Source of the DNA: Streptomyces sp. HD
Lineage (GTDB): Bacteria; Actinomycetota; Actinomycetes; Streptomycetales; Streptomycetaceae
Length of the DNA stretch: 64,000 nt
Assembly: GCF_028369295.1 (NCBI RefSeq)
Contig: NZ_JAQMYP010000010.1
Coordinates: 142,245-206,244, forward strand
Direction of reading: 5' to 3'
This document shows, one piece after another, positions 28,252-36,621 of this stretch. Below the pieces are notes generated by a model, which was not told the DNA's origin, did not search any database, and was given only the letters and a program-made list of their open reading frames with translations. Numbering within the stretch: position 1 is the first letter of the stretch; every line of letters begins with the position of its first letter. The translations under genes and the position numbers were made by a program.

Positions 28252-29880
28252 CTAGGAGGGGCGGGCCATGGCCTTCACAAAGGCGCGTTCCACGTCGGCT
28301 GCGGACAGGACGCCGTAGATCTCGCCGGTCTCCTCGACCACCAGGTACTCGGTGGCGGGGGCGGCCCGCAGGGCGTCGAGGAGTGCCTCTCCGGAGAGCT
28401 CGGCGGAGACGCGCATGCCGTCGGTCAGTTCCTGGGCGAGGCCGCTGACGGCGACCCAGGGGCGGCGGTGTTCGGGTACGCCGACGATGGCGGCCTCGCG
28501 GACGAGGGAGAGGGGGTTGCCGTCGGCGTCGACGACGACCAGGGCGCGGGCGCCGGCGGTGTTGGCGCGGCGCAGGGCCTCGGAGAGGGGGGTGTCGGTC
28601 TCGACGGGTACGGCGCGGCGGGTGAGGGTGCGGGCGCGCAGTTCGGGGAGGTGTTCGCGCAGGCGGGCCATGCGCAGGCTGTTGCCGGCGCCGGTCCAGA
28701 TGATCGCAGCGAGGATGGCCGCGAGCAGGGCGTCCATGACGGTGTCCATGCCGACGTTGTCGACGGCGTCGGAGCCGAGGGCGCCGGACTGGGTGAGCCA
28801 TGGGAGGCCGACGAGGACGGAGACGGCGAGGGCGCGGCCGACCCAGGCGGCGGCGATGGTGCCGTGCATCGGTTTGCCGGTGATCTTCCAGACGACGGCG
28901 CGGAGCATGCGGCCGCCGTCGAGGGGCAGGCCGGGGAGCAGGTTGAAGGCGGCGACGATGAGGTTGGAGATCATCAGGCCGGCCAGCAGGACGCCGGGCA
29001 CGGTGCCGGGTTCGACGGGCTGCATGGCGGCGTAGAAGACGCCGGCGAGGACGAGGGAGAGCAGGGGGCCGACGAAGGCGAGGACGAACTCTCGGCCGGG
29101 TGTCTCGGCCTCCTTCTCGATCTCGGAGACGCCGCCGAAGAACTGGAGCTGGATGCGGCGGACCGGGAGCTTGAAGCGGAGGGCGGCGACGGTGTGCGCC
29201 AGTTCGTGGACGAGGACGGAGGCGTAGAAGGCGACCGCGAAGAAGAGGGAGACGAGGTAGCGGGCGGCGCCGAGCTCGGGCAGCACGCGGTCGAGCTGTC
29301 CGCCGAACACCCAGGTGATGAGGGCGGCGACGAGGAACCAACTGGGGGCGACGTAGACGGGGACTCCGAAGGGGCGTCCCATGAGCAGTCCGCCCCGTGG
29401 CTCGGGTGTCCGAGGCGGCTGTCCTTTGGTTCCCGTGTGAGCGAGGGTGCGGTGGGTCTCCGCGGTGTGGGCGGGCGGGTGGTCGACAGTGGGGCCGTCG
29501 GTGTGCTGGGGGGCGTGCTGGGAGGTGCTCTTCGTCGTCGGGACGGGGCGGGGGGACTCGGGCGAGGTGTCCTCCTGCCTACGCCCATCGGCGGCGCCAT
29601 CGGCACCCGGACCGGCACCGGCACCGGGCTGGGGAGTCGGCCGGTCCTTGTGCCCCTCCCCCTGCGGCGCGTCATCGTCGCTGTCGTCCGGGGGAGGGTC
29701 CAACCGCCGTACCACCATGGTCGGTTCGTCGGCCGGAGGTGTCGGAGAATCGTCGGTGCCCGTGGCGCGCCGGGGTGTGCCGGGGCGTGCGGGGCCCGTG
29801 GCCGGGGTCGCAGGTGGTGCGTGGCGCTCGGCCGATTCCTCGTTGCCGGACCGCGGCTGCCCGCTGCCGCTCTCGTCCAC
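28252..29880 (-). CDS. M50 site-2 protease with CBS domains (Rip3-like)
   Basis: The 542-residue integral membrane zinc metalloprotease would cut transmembrane segments within the membrane. Residues 1 to about 165 are disordered and Pro/Thr/Asp rich. The conserved part starts at GGLLMGRPFGVPVYVAPSWFLVAALI, has the HExxH motif in LVHELAHTVAALRF and the second metal site in NLLPGLPLDGGRMLRAV. Two CBS domains (about 400-540) follow, which usually bind adenine nucleotides. The long N-terminus is odd but common in Streptomyces; start GTG 29880 has GAGGGGAC upstream, though an internal start near MGRPFGV cannot be excluded. It is divergent from the RecB nuclease gene. Confidence 0.88.
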   Translation of the reverse strand: MDESGSGQPRSGNEESAERHAPPATPATGPARPGTPRRATGTDDSPTPPADEPTMVVRRLDPPPDDSDDDAPQGEGHKDRPTPQPGAGAGPGADGAADGRRQEDTSPESPRPVPTTKSTSQHAPQHTDGPTVDHPPAHTAETHRTLAHTGTKGQPPRTPEPRGGLLMGRPFGVPVYVAPSWFLVAALITWVFGGQLDRVLPELGAARYLVSLFFAVAFYASVLVHELAHTVAALRFKLPVRRIQLQFFGGVSEIEKEAETPGREFVLAFVGPLLSLVLAGVFYAAMQPVEPGTVPGVLLAGLMISNLIVAAFNLLPGLPLDGGRMLRAVVWKITGKPMHGTIAAAWVGRALAVSVLVGLPWLTQSGALGSDAVDNVGMDTVMDALLAAILAAIIWTGAGNSLRMARLREHLPELRARTLTRRAVPVETDTPLSEALRRANTAGARALVVVDADGNPLSLVREAAIVGVPEHRRPWVAVSGLAQELTDGMRVSAELSGEALLDALRAAPATEYLVVEETGEIYGVLSAADVERAFVKAMARPS

Positions 29881-30055
29881 GGTGTCCCCTCGTTCGAAGC
29901 GTCTTCCGCTCCAGCCGGGCGGAAGGGTCTCTGGTCGATGGTATGCGGCCGTGGTGACGCGTTTCTCCCCGGCACCCCCTCTGTTTTCCCGGTGGGCACG
30001 GCCGTGACGGCGGCGGCTGGGTCACTGTCAGTGGTGGGCCGTAGGGTCTGTGGTC

Positions 30056-31186
30056 ATGGAGACGAGCACGGAGGGTGCCGCGGCTGGCCGCGGCGGTGAC
30101 GTCGCGCCGGTGACGGGTCCGGTGGCGGAGGAGTCCCCGGCGGGGGCGGAGGGTGCGGTGGCACCGGTCGAGGCGGGTGCGGGCGAGGCCACGAGCACGA
30201 CAACGAGCACATCCACATCCACATCCACATCCACATCCACGGCCACAGCCACGGCCACGGCCACGGCCACGGCCACGGCGGCCGACGGTGCCGCTCGGGT
30301 GGCCATGGCGCCGGCCTCGCTGTCGCCCTCGCGTGCGAGCGATTTCATGCAGTGCCCGCTGCTGTACCGCTTCCGGGTGATCGACCGGCTGCCCGAGAAG
30401 CCGAGTGCGGCGGCGACGAAGGGCACGCTGGTGCACGCGGTGCTGGAGCGGCTCTTCGACGCCCCGGCCGCCGAGCGGACCGCTCCGCGTGCCAAGTCCC
30501 TCGTTCCCGGTCAGTGGGAGCGGCTGCGGGAGAGCAGGCCGGAGGTCGTGGAGCTGTTCGCGGACGATCCCGAGGGCGAGCGGCTGGCGACGTGGCTCGG
30601 GGAGGCGGAGCAGCTTGTCGAGCGCTGGTTCGGGCTGGAGGATCCGTCCCGGCTGGAGCCGGCCGAGCGGGAGCTGTTCGTCGAGGCGGAGCTGGATTCG
30701 GGGCTGCGGCTGCGCGGCATCATCGACCGGGTCGACGTGGCGCCGACGGGCGAGGTGCGGATCGTCGACTACAAGACGGGCAAGGCGCCCCGGCCCGAGT
30801 ACGCCGAGGGTGCGCTGTTCCAGATGAAGTTCTACGCGCTCGTGGTGTGGCGGCTGAAGAAGGTGATCCCGCGCCGGCTCCAGCTGGTCTATCTGGGCAG
30901 TGGTGACGTGCGGACGTACGACCCTGTCCTCGCGGACCTGGAGCGGGTGGAGCGCAAGCTGCTCGCGCTGTGGGAGGCGATCCGGCTGGCGACGGAGACG
31001 GGCGAGTGGCGTGCCCGGCCGACCAAGCTGTGCGGCTGGTGCGATCACCAGGCCCACTGCCCGGAATTCGGCGGCACTCCCCCGCCGTATCCGTTGCCGG
31101 TGAGGGTGGCGGGCCCGGGTTCGGCCGGGGGGCCGGTCCGCGGCGCGGCCGAAGTCGAGAGCGGTGTCCCCCGGGAGATGCAGTAG
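30056..31186 (+). CDS. RecB-family Fe-S exonuclease (PD-(D/E)XK nuclease)
   Basis: The protein of about 376 residues resembles the stand-alone RecB nuclease domain (relative of Rv2119). It has SPSRASDFMQCPLLYRFRVIDRLPE, the nuclease core with GIIDRVDVAPTGEVRIVDYKTGK (Asp, Asp-Tyr-Lys), and C-terminal CGWCDHQAHC; with Cys in FMQCP these four Cys should bind a 4Fe-4S cluster as in AddB. Residues 40-80 are Thr-Ser/Thr-Ala dipeptides encoded by tandem hexamers (30209-30280). The domain itself begins near residue 85, so the leader may vary between strains. I chose ATG 30056 over GTG 30050 for ribosome-site spacing. It is divergent from the M50 protease gene. Confidence 0.85.
   Translation: METSTEGAAAGRGGDVAPVTGPVAEESPAGAEGAVAPVEAGAGEATSTTTSTSTSTSTSTSTATATATATATATAADGAARVAMAPASLSPSRASDFMQCPLLYRFRVIDRLPEKPSAAATKGTLVHAVLERLFDAPAAERTAPRAKSLVPGQWERLRESRPEVVELFADDPEGERLATWLGEAEQLVERWFGLEDPSRLEPAERELFVEAELDSGLRLRGIIDRVDVAPTGEVRIVDYKTGKAPRPEYAEGALFQMKFYALVVWRLKKVIPRRLQLVYLGSGDVRTYDPVLADLERVERKLLALWEAIRLATETGEWRARPTKLCGWCDHQAHCPEFGGTPPPYPLPVRVAGPGSAGGPVRGAAEVESGVPREMQ
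30209..30280 (+). repeat. In-frame hexanucleotide tandem array within nuclease gene
   Basis: Five ACATCC units (30209-30238) are followed by about seven ACGGCC units, one with A for G and the last ending in G. The array encodes (Thr-Ser)n then (Thr-Ala)n. Unit length is a multiple of three, so slippage changes tract length without frameshift. Confidence 0.93.
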
Positions 31187-31260
31187 TTGCCGGTCAGGGC
31201 GGGCGAGTCCGGTGGCGGTGCGCAGGGCAGAATGGGGCCGGACTAGCGAAGGAGACTTAC

Positions 31261-31932
31261 GTGGCCATCCGTGTCCTACTGGTCGACGACCAGCCGCTGC
31301 TGCGTACCGGCTTCCGGATGATTCTGGAGGCGGAGCAGGACATCGCGGTCGTGGGCGAGGCCGGTGACGGTCTCCAGGCCCTCGACCAGGTGCGGGCGCT
31401 GCAGCCCGACGTGGTCCTGATGGATATCCGTATGCCCCGGATGGACGGGGTCGAGGCGACGCGGCAGATCACCGGGCCCGGGCGGGACGGCCCGGCGAAG
31501 GTGCTGGTGCTGACCACGTTCGATCTCGACGAGTATGTGGTGGAGGCGCTGAGGGCGGGTGCCAGTGGCTTCCTGCTGAAGGACGCCCCGGCCAATGAGC
31601 TGGTGCAGGCGATCCGTGTGGTGGCCGCCGGTGAGGCGATGCTCGCGCCGAGCATCACGCGCCGGCTGCTCGACAAGTACGCCACGCATCTGCCGTCGGG
31701 GGACGAGCCGGTCCCCGACACCCTGCACACGCTGACCGAGCGCGAGGTGGAGGTGCTGAAGCTGGTGGCGCGGGGCCTGTCCAACGCGGAGATCGCGGCG
31801 GATCTGTTCGTGAGCGAGACCACCGTGAAGACGCATGTGGGTCACGTGTTGACCAAGCTGGGGCTGCGTGACCGGGTGCAGGCCGCGGTGTACGCGTACG
31901 AGAGTGGGCTGGTGCGTCCCGGCGCCCAGTAG
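31261..31932 (+). CDS. NarL/LuxR-type response regulator
   Basis: The 223-residue cytoplasmic protein has a receiver domain with acidic pocket DD (residues 9-10), phosphoacceptor Asp55 in LMDIRMPRMDG, and Lys in GFLLKDAP, followed by a LuxR-type helix-turn-helix (LTEREVEVLKLVARGLSNAEIAADLFVSETTVKTHV). It should bind DNA when phosphorylated. No histidine kinase is encoded next to it, so its partner lies elsewhere or it works without one. The start is GTG 31261 with AAGGAG upstream. A strong terminator follows. Confidence 0.93.
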   Translation: MAIRVLLVDDQPLLRTGFRMILEAEQDIAVVGEAGDGLQALDQVRALQPDVVLMDIRMPRMDGVEATRQITGPGRDGPAKVLVLTTFDLDEYVVEALRAGASGFLLKDAPANELVQAIRVVAAGEAMLAPSITRRLLDKYATHLPSGDEPVPDTLHTLTEREVEVLKLVARGLSNAEIAADLFVSETTVKTHVGHVLTKLGLRDRVQAAVYAYESGLVRPGAQ

Positions 31933-31965
31933 GGCCAGGAGTCCGCGCCAGGAGTCGGCGCCACG

Positions 31966-32009
31966 ACGAAGAGGGCGCTCCCTTCCGGAGAAGGGGGCGC
32001 CCTCTTCGT
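31966..32009. terminator. Bidirectional terminator
   Basis: ACGAAGAGGGCGC pairs with GCGCCCTCTTCGT, with an inner CCCTTC/GAAGGG stem. It lies between the convergent response regulator and solute-binding protein genes and can stop both. Confidence 0.85.
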
Positions 32010-32033
32010 GTGGGCGTGGGGTACGGCCGAGTG

Positions 32034-33614
32034 TCAGCCCTTGTTGAGCTCCCAGAAGCGGAACACGGTGGAGGCGTCGAGGCAGTACTCCAGGCCGTAC
32101 ACGTCGTCACGGACGACGGCGTACTGCTTGGCCTGCCAGACCGGCAGGACGGGGAGTTCCTTGGCGACGATGTCCTGGAGCTGGCCGAACTCGTCGTCGG
32201 TCGCGGAGCGGTCGCTCTCGGCGGCGGTGCGCGGGATCAGCGAGCTGGTGATCGAGTTGTTGCTGTAGTTGTTGCTCAGCACGTTGCCCTTGCCGAAGAA
32301 GGGGGACGTGAAGTTGTCGGCGTCCGGGTAGTCCGGGATCCAGCCCTTCACGTACACGCCGTACTTGCCGGCGGAGACGTCCTTCTCGTACTGGTCGAAC
32401 GCGACGGACTGCACGTCGGCGTCGAACAGGCCGCTGTCGTTGAGCTGCTGGGCGATCGCCTTGAGCTCCTGGTCGGTTGCGGGGCCGTACCGCGAGGGGG
32501 TGGACCACAGGGTCAGCTTGACCTTGCCGTTGATGCCCTCGTCCCGCAGGGCGGCGGCGGCCTTGGCCTTGGAGGGGCGGGCGCCGTAGGTGTCGAAGAA
32601 GGCCGTGTTGTGGCCGCCGATGCCCGCCGGGATGATCGAGTACAGCGGCTGGGCGGTGCCCTGGTAGACGTCCTTGATGAGGGCGTCACGGTCGATGAGG
32701 TAGGCCATGGCCTTGCGGACGCCGAGCTTTCCGGCGACCGGGTCGTCCATGTTGAAGACGAGGTGCTGGACCTCGGCGCTGCTGCCCTCGACGACCTCGA
32801 CGCCGGAGTCGCCGCCGGACTTCTCTATGTCGGCGATGTCGCCCGAGGTGAGGCCGCGGTAGGCGATGTCGACGTCGTGGTGGAGCAGGGCCTTCTTCAG
32901 GGCGTCCTGGTCGCCGTGGAAGAACTTCAGGGTGACGCCGGAGTTCTGCACTTCGGCGTTGCCCTCGTAGTTCTCGTTGACGGAGAACACGGCCTCGTCG
33001 TCGTCGAAGCTGTCGAGCTGGTAGGGGCCGGAGCCGACGGCGGCGCCGTCCTTGCGCAGGCCCTTCGCGTCGTACTGGTCCTCGTCGACGATGGAGCCGG
33101 CGCCGGAGGCGATCTTGCTGGGGAAGGTGGCGTCGGGGGTGTTGAGCCGGAAGACGACCGTCTTGCCGTCCGGGGTCTCCACCTTGTCCAGGGTGGGGAA
33201 CATGACCGCGGGGCCGTCGGGGTCGTTGATCTTCAGCATGCGGTCGAAGGAGAACTTGACGTCGGCCGAGGTGAGCGCGTCACCGTTGCTGAACTTCAGG
33301 CCGTCCCGGAGGGTGCACTTGTAGACCGTGGCCCTGGTGTCGGCGAAGGTGCACTGCTGGGCGGCCTCCGGCTGCGGCTCGGTGGCGCCCTTGGGGAAGC
33401 TGAGCAGCGACTGGAAGACGTTGTTGAACAACAGCCAGGAGCCGGGGTCGTAGCCGGACGCTGGGTCGGTGGCCAGGATGTCGTCGGACATTCCCATGAC
33501 CACCGAGGTGCCGGTCCCCCCGGAGTCGCCGGTCTCGGTTCCGCAGCCGGTCAGCAGGCCGGAGGCCAGCCCTGCCACGACGGGCAGGACCGGCCACTGG
33601 TTGCGTATCTTCAC
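32034..33614 (-). CDS. ABC transporter family 5 solute-binding lipoprotein (1)
   Basis: The 526-residue protein starts with a signal peptide ending in lipobox LTGC (VAGLASGLLTGCGTETG), so it is anchored outside the membrane. The body is an oligopeptide/dipeptide-type (SBP_bac_5) binding protein, with ALTSADVKFSFDRMLK and GSGPYQLDSFDDDEAVFSVNENY typical of the family. It probably captures peptides. The start is GTG 33614. The next gene upstream (33711-35315) is a paralogue. No permease or ATPase gene is near, so the partner ABC proteins must be elsewhere. A terminator separates it from the response regulator. Confidence 0.92.
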   Translation of the reverse strand: MKIRNQWPVLPVVAGLASGLLTGCGTETGDSGGTGTSVVMGMSDDILATDPASGYDPGSWLLFNNVFQSLLSFPKGATEPQPEAAQQCTFADTRATVYKCTLRDGLKFSNGDALTSADVKFSFDRMLKINDPDGPAVMFPTLDKVETPDGKTVVFRLNTPDATFPSKIASGAGSIVDEDQYDAKGLRKDGAAVGSGPYQLDSFDDDEAVFSVNENYEGNAEVQNSGVTLKFFHGDQDALKKALLHHDVDIAYRGLTSGDIADIEKSGGDSGVEVVEGSSAEVQHLVFNMDDPVAGKLGVRKAMAYLIDRDALIKDVYQGTAQPLYSIIPAGIGGHNTAFFDTYGARPSKAKAAAALRDEGINGKVKLTLWSTPSRYGPATDQELKAIAQQLNDSGLFDADVQSVAFDQYEKDVSAGKYGVYVKGWIPDYPDADNFTSPFFGKGNVLSNNYSNNSITSSLIPRTAAESDRSATDDEFGQLQDIVAKELPVLPVWQAKQYAVVRDDVYGLEYCLDASTVFRFWELNKG

Positions 33615-33710
33615 GTACGAGTGCCTTGTCGTCGTTGTGAAACCCGGGTCTCGTCCTGGTGCCCGGGCCTGGCCCGGCGCCGTAGGTCCTGGGCGCCGGG
33701 CGGAGAGACG

Positions 33711-35315
33711 TCAGCCGCTCACGCCACGGCCGAGCTCCCACAGCTGAAGGGTCGAGGAGGAGTTGAGCGCGTACGCCGTACCCGTGACGTCGTCCCCCGC
33801 GGCGACGTACTGCTTGCCCTGCCAGAGCGGGATCACCGGCACGTCGTTCGCCACGATGTCCTGGATCTCGGTCAGATTTCCGGCCGCGGCGAGGCGGTCC
33901 GCGGCACGCCGGGACTCCGGGATGAGGGTGTTGCGGATCGTGCTGTTGGCGTACGGCGAGCCGAGGAAGTTGTCCTTGTCGAGGAACGGCGCGAGGTAGT
34001 TGTCGGCGTCGGGGAAGTCCGGGAACCAGCCCATGCCGTAGACCTCGTAGGCGCCCTTCTGCTCGGCGGGCCGGAAGGTCGCCCAGGGCGCGCCCTGGAT
34101 GTCGACGTCGAACAGCCCGCTGTCGTTCAGCTGCTTGCGCAGCAGCTCGAACTCCTTCTTGGTGGCCGGGCCGTAGTGGTCGGTGGTGTAGTGCAGGGTC
34201 AGCTTCACCGGGGTGGTGATGCCGGCCTTCTCCAGCAGGGACTTGGCCTTGTCGACGTCCGGGTCGCCGTACTTGTTGAAGAACGAGTTGGAGTGGCCGG
34301 TGATGCTGGCGGGGACCAACGAGTACAGCGGTTCGGCCTGGGAGCCGTAGACCTTGGAGACGAGTTCGCCGCGGTCGATGACCTGGGCCATCGCCTGACG
34401 GACGGCCTTGCTCTTGACGGCCGGGTCGTTGGTGTTGAAGGCCAGGTAGCGGATTTCCAGGCCGGCCATGTCGACGAGGTCGGTGGTGTCGTCGGAGTCG
34501 GCCGCCAGCTTCTGGATCTGCTCGGGCGACATGGTGCGGGTCATCAGGTCGATGTCGCCGTCGGAGAGGGCGGTGCCCATTTTGTCGGCGTCCGCGAAGT
34601 TGCGCAGTTCGACCTTGTCATTGTTCACCGTCAGACTCCCCTTGTAGTCGGGGTTCTTGGTGAACACGGCGGAGACCAGCTCGTCGTTGTCGACCTCGGC
34701 CTGGAGGGTGTACGGGCCGGAGCCGTCGACCTCGAAGCCGTCGCGCAGCTTGTCCTTGGCGTAGATGTCCGGGTCGACGATGCCGGCGACCGGGGTGGAC
34801 AGCTTGAACGGGAACGTGGCGTCGGCGGTCTTGAGGTGGAAGATGACCTCGCGGTCGCCCTGGGTCTCGACGGTGTCGATGGTGGACAGCAGCGCGAAGA
34901 CGCCGCTGTCGGCCTTGAGGGAGCGGGCGCGGTCGATGGAGTACTTCACGTCGTCCGCGGTGACGGGGTCGCCGTTCGAGAACTTGAGGCCCTCGCGCAG
35001 GGTGCAGGCGTAGCGTTCGTTGCCGCTGTCGGTGAAGCCGCAGCTCTGGGCGGCCTCGGGCACCGGGTCACCCTCGCCGCGGGGCTGGACCATCAGGGTC
35101 TGCACGGTCTGGCGCAGGATGTTCCAGGTGCCGACGTCGTAGGCGAAGGCGGGGTCGAGCGGGGCGGGAGCGTCCTTCGAGGCAGTGAACGCGTCCGTGG
35201 TGCCGACGACGATCGCGTCGCCGCTGTCGCTGCCGCTGTCGGTTCCGCCACAGGCGGCGAGAACCGGCGCGAGCAGGCCGATGACGGCCGGCAGCACCAA
35301 AGTCTTGCGGTTCAT
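33711..35315 (-). CDS. ABC transporter family 5 solute-binding lipoprotein (2)
   Basis: This 534-residue lipoprotein has signal peptide MNRKTLVLPAVIGLLAPVLAACGG with lipobox LAAC, then an SBP_bac_5 body (PVTADDVKYSIDRARSLKAD; GSGPYTLQAEVDNDELVSAVFTKNPDYKG). It resembles its downstream neighbour over the full length, so the pair arose by tandem duplication. I chose ATG 35315; the extra 21 upstream codons would bury the signal peptide. The 96-bp gap to the next gene shows no clear terminator, so both may be co-expressed. Confidence 0.92.
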   Translation of the reverse strand: MNRKTLVLPAVIGLLAPVLAACGGTDSGSDSGDAIVVGTTDAFTASKDAPAPLDPAFAYDVGTWNILRQTVQTLMVQPRGEGDPVPEAAQSCGFTDSGNERYACTLREGLKFSNGDPVTADDVKYSIDRARSLKADSGVFALLSTIDTVETQGDREVIFHLKTADATFPFKLSTPVAGIVDPDIYAKDKLRDGFEVDGSGPYTLQAEVDNDELVSAVFTKNPDYKGSLTVNNDKVELRNFADADKMGTALSDGDIDLMTRTMSPEQIQKLAADSDDTTDLVDMAGLEIRYLAFNTNDPAVKSKAVRQAMAQVIDRGELVSKVYGSQAEPLYSLVPASITGHSNSFFNKYGDPDVDKAKSLLEKAGITTPVKLTLHYTTDHYGPATKKEFELLRKQLNDSGLFDVDIQGAPWATFRPAEQKGAYEVYGMGWFPDFPDADNYLAPFLDKDNFLGSPYANSTIRNTLIPESRRAADRLAAAGNLTEIQDIVANDVPVIPLWQGKQYVAAGDDVTGTAYALNSSSTLQLWELGRGVSG

Positions 35316-35740
35316 GCTCGGGTTTCTCCAGCTGTCGACTCCGTGTACCCGGCATGCAGGGGTGTCGCGGCGGATCACGGGGTAAGTGCGATGTTCTCGC
35401 GACGAGATTAGTCCGCGCCCGCAGTACTGTTCGCAGCCACCGGAGTTGAGGTCCCCTCACGGAGCGGAATCGGGTGCGGACGGACCGGAAACCTGACGGT
35501 GGAAGGATTCGTGCACCGTTCCACCAATCGGGACACAAGGGTGCTCCGAAAGCCCTTCAGGGAAGACGAGACGGCTTGTGCGGGACGTTCGCCGACCTCA
35601 TTTGGAGTGGTGAACATCACAAACTGAACAGTCTTGGCAGGGTGCCGGAATTCGGCCGTCCAGCGCGTGCGAATTTCGTTGCGGAATTTCTGCGCTTAAC
35701 GATGTTGCACGCTGCGTGAACGCCGTGCGCATTTCCGTTG
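35316..35740. other. Intergenic region, no gene seen
   Basis: This 425-bp stretch lies between the second solute-binding protein gene (starting leftwards) and the end of the HAD gene. It should hold the promoter of the solute-binding pair. It is less GC-rich than its surroundings, especially 35590-35720, and contains a near-direct repeat (GAATTTCGTTGCG then GAATTTCTGCG, 35671-35694). I see no convincing open reading frame, RNA gene or repeat element. Confidence 0.5.
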
Positions 35741-36436
35741 TCACGCCGCCATGAGTCCGCGCAGAAATGCCAGATCGACCTCTTCCAGCGAGGTCACGAC
35801 GGTGCGCCGGGCGGCCGGGGTGATCGGTGCCACCGACGGTACGGCCACCACATGGCAGCCGGCGGCCTCGGCCGCGGCGACGCCGGTCGCGGTGTCCTCG
35901 ACGACCGCGCATCTGGTCGGGTCGGCGCCGAGACCGGCCGCGGCCAGCAGATACGGGTCCGGGTGGGGCTTGGTGCGCGGCACCTCGTCACCGGCGACGG
36001 TCAGCGCGAAGTGCTGGGAGCCGAGCGAGGTGAGCACACGGTCGATGATGCGCCGGTGCGAGGCGGAGACCAGGGCCGTCGGGATCTCGTACGCGGCGAG
36101 CTCCGCCAGCAGCCGGGCGGCTCCCGGCATCAGCGGCAGGGCCCGGTCGATGCGGTCCTCGAAGCCCTGGTTGAGCAGCACCGTGAGCTCGGCGAGGTCG
36201 ATGTCGGCGCCGGTGGCCTCGATGAGGAACCCCGCGCTGCGGGTCATGGGGCCGCCGACCACGACATGACGCCAGGTGTCGTCGAGCGTGTGGCCGAGGC
36301 CCGCGAAGACCTCGACCTCGACGTCCCACCAGAAGCCCTCCGTGTCCACCAGGGTTCCGTCCATGTCGAGCAGCACGGCTTGCAGGGCGGAGCCCTCGGC
36401 CGTACGGGTTCCTGGTGCGGGGACCGTGCTGGTCAT
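35741..36436 (-). CDS. HAD-family hydrolase (phosphatase/phosphomutase type)
   Basis: The 231-residue cytoplasmic protein has HAD motif I LLDMDGTLVDTE (nucleophile and acid-base Asp), motif II in TALVSAS, motif III Lys in RTKPHPDPYLLAA, and motif IV VVEDTATGVAAAEAAGC. A helical cap between motifs I and II places it with beta-phosphoglucomutase-like and sugar-phosphate phosphatases; substrate not predictable. The start ATG 36436 has AAGGAGG 7 bp upstream. It is the last gene after metH on the same strand, but a terminator hairpin lies between them. Confidence 0.9.
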   Translation of the reverse strand: MTSTVPAPGTRTAEGSALQAVLLDMDGTLVDTEGFWWDVEVEVFAGLGHTLDDTWRHVVVGGPMTRSAGFLIEATGADIDLAELTVLLNQGFEDRIDRALPLMPGAARLLAELAAYEIPTALVSASHRRIIDRVLTSLGSQHFALTVAGDEVPRTKPHPDPYLLAAAGLGADPTRCAVVEDTATGVAAAEAAGCHVVAVPSVAPITPAARRTVVTSLEEVDLAFLRGLMAA

Positions 36437-36462
36437 CCACGTACCTCCTTGAAGGGGCGGTC

Positions 36463-36491
36463 AGGCCGGTTCCCAGCGAGGGAACCGGCCT
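36463..36491 (-). terminator. Hairpin between metH and the HAD gene
   Basis: AGGCCGGTTCCC pairs perfectly with GGGAACCGGCCT over a 5-base loop, 131 bp after the metH stop on the minus strand and just before the HAD gene's ribosome site. Confidence 0.75.
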
Positions 36492-36621
36492 GCGGTGGAC
36501 CGACCAGTGTACGTCCGCCCCGGACGATGCGCCTCGTTTAATCGGCGTGGTCCAGGGCACACCGTGTGTACGCCGGGGGGCCGCTCTGACGTGCGTCGAT
36601 GCCGCCCCCGCGGGGTGTTCG

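Noticed and set aside
30050..30300. Frameshift or assembly error caused by the hexamer repeats
   Set aside because: All units are six bases and the downstream nuclease domain stays in frame.
32010..35411. 1133-codon open frame on the plus strand
   Set aside because: Antisense to both solute-binding protein genes; Val/Gly/Asp rich with no family motif. It is a shadow of codon bias.
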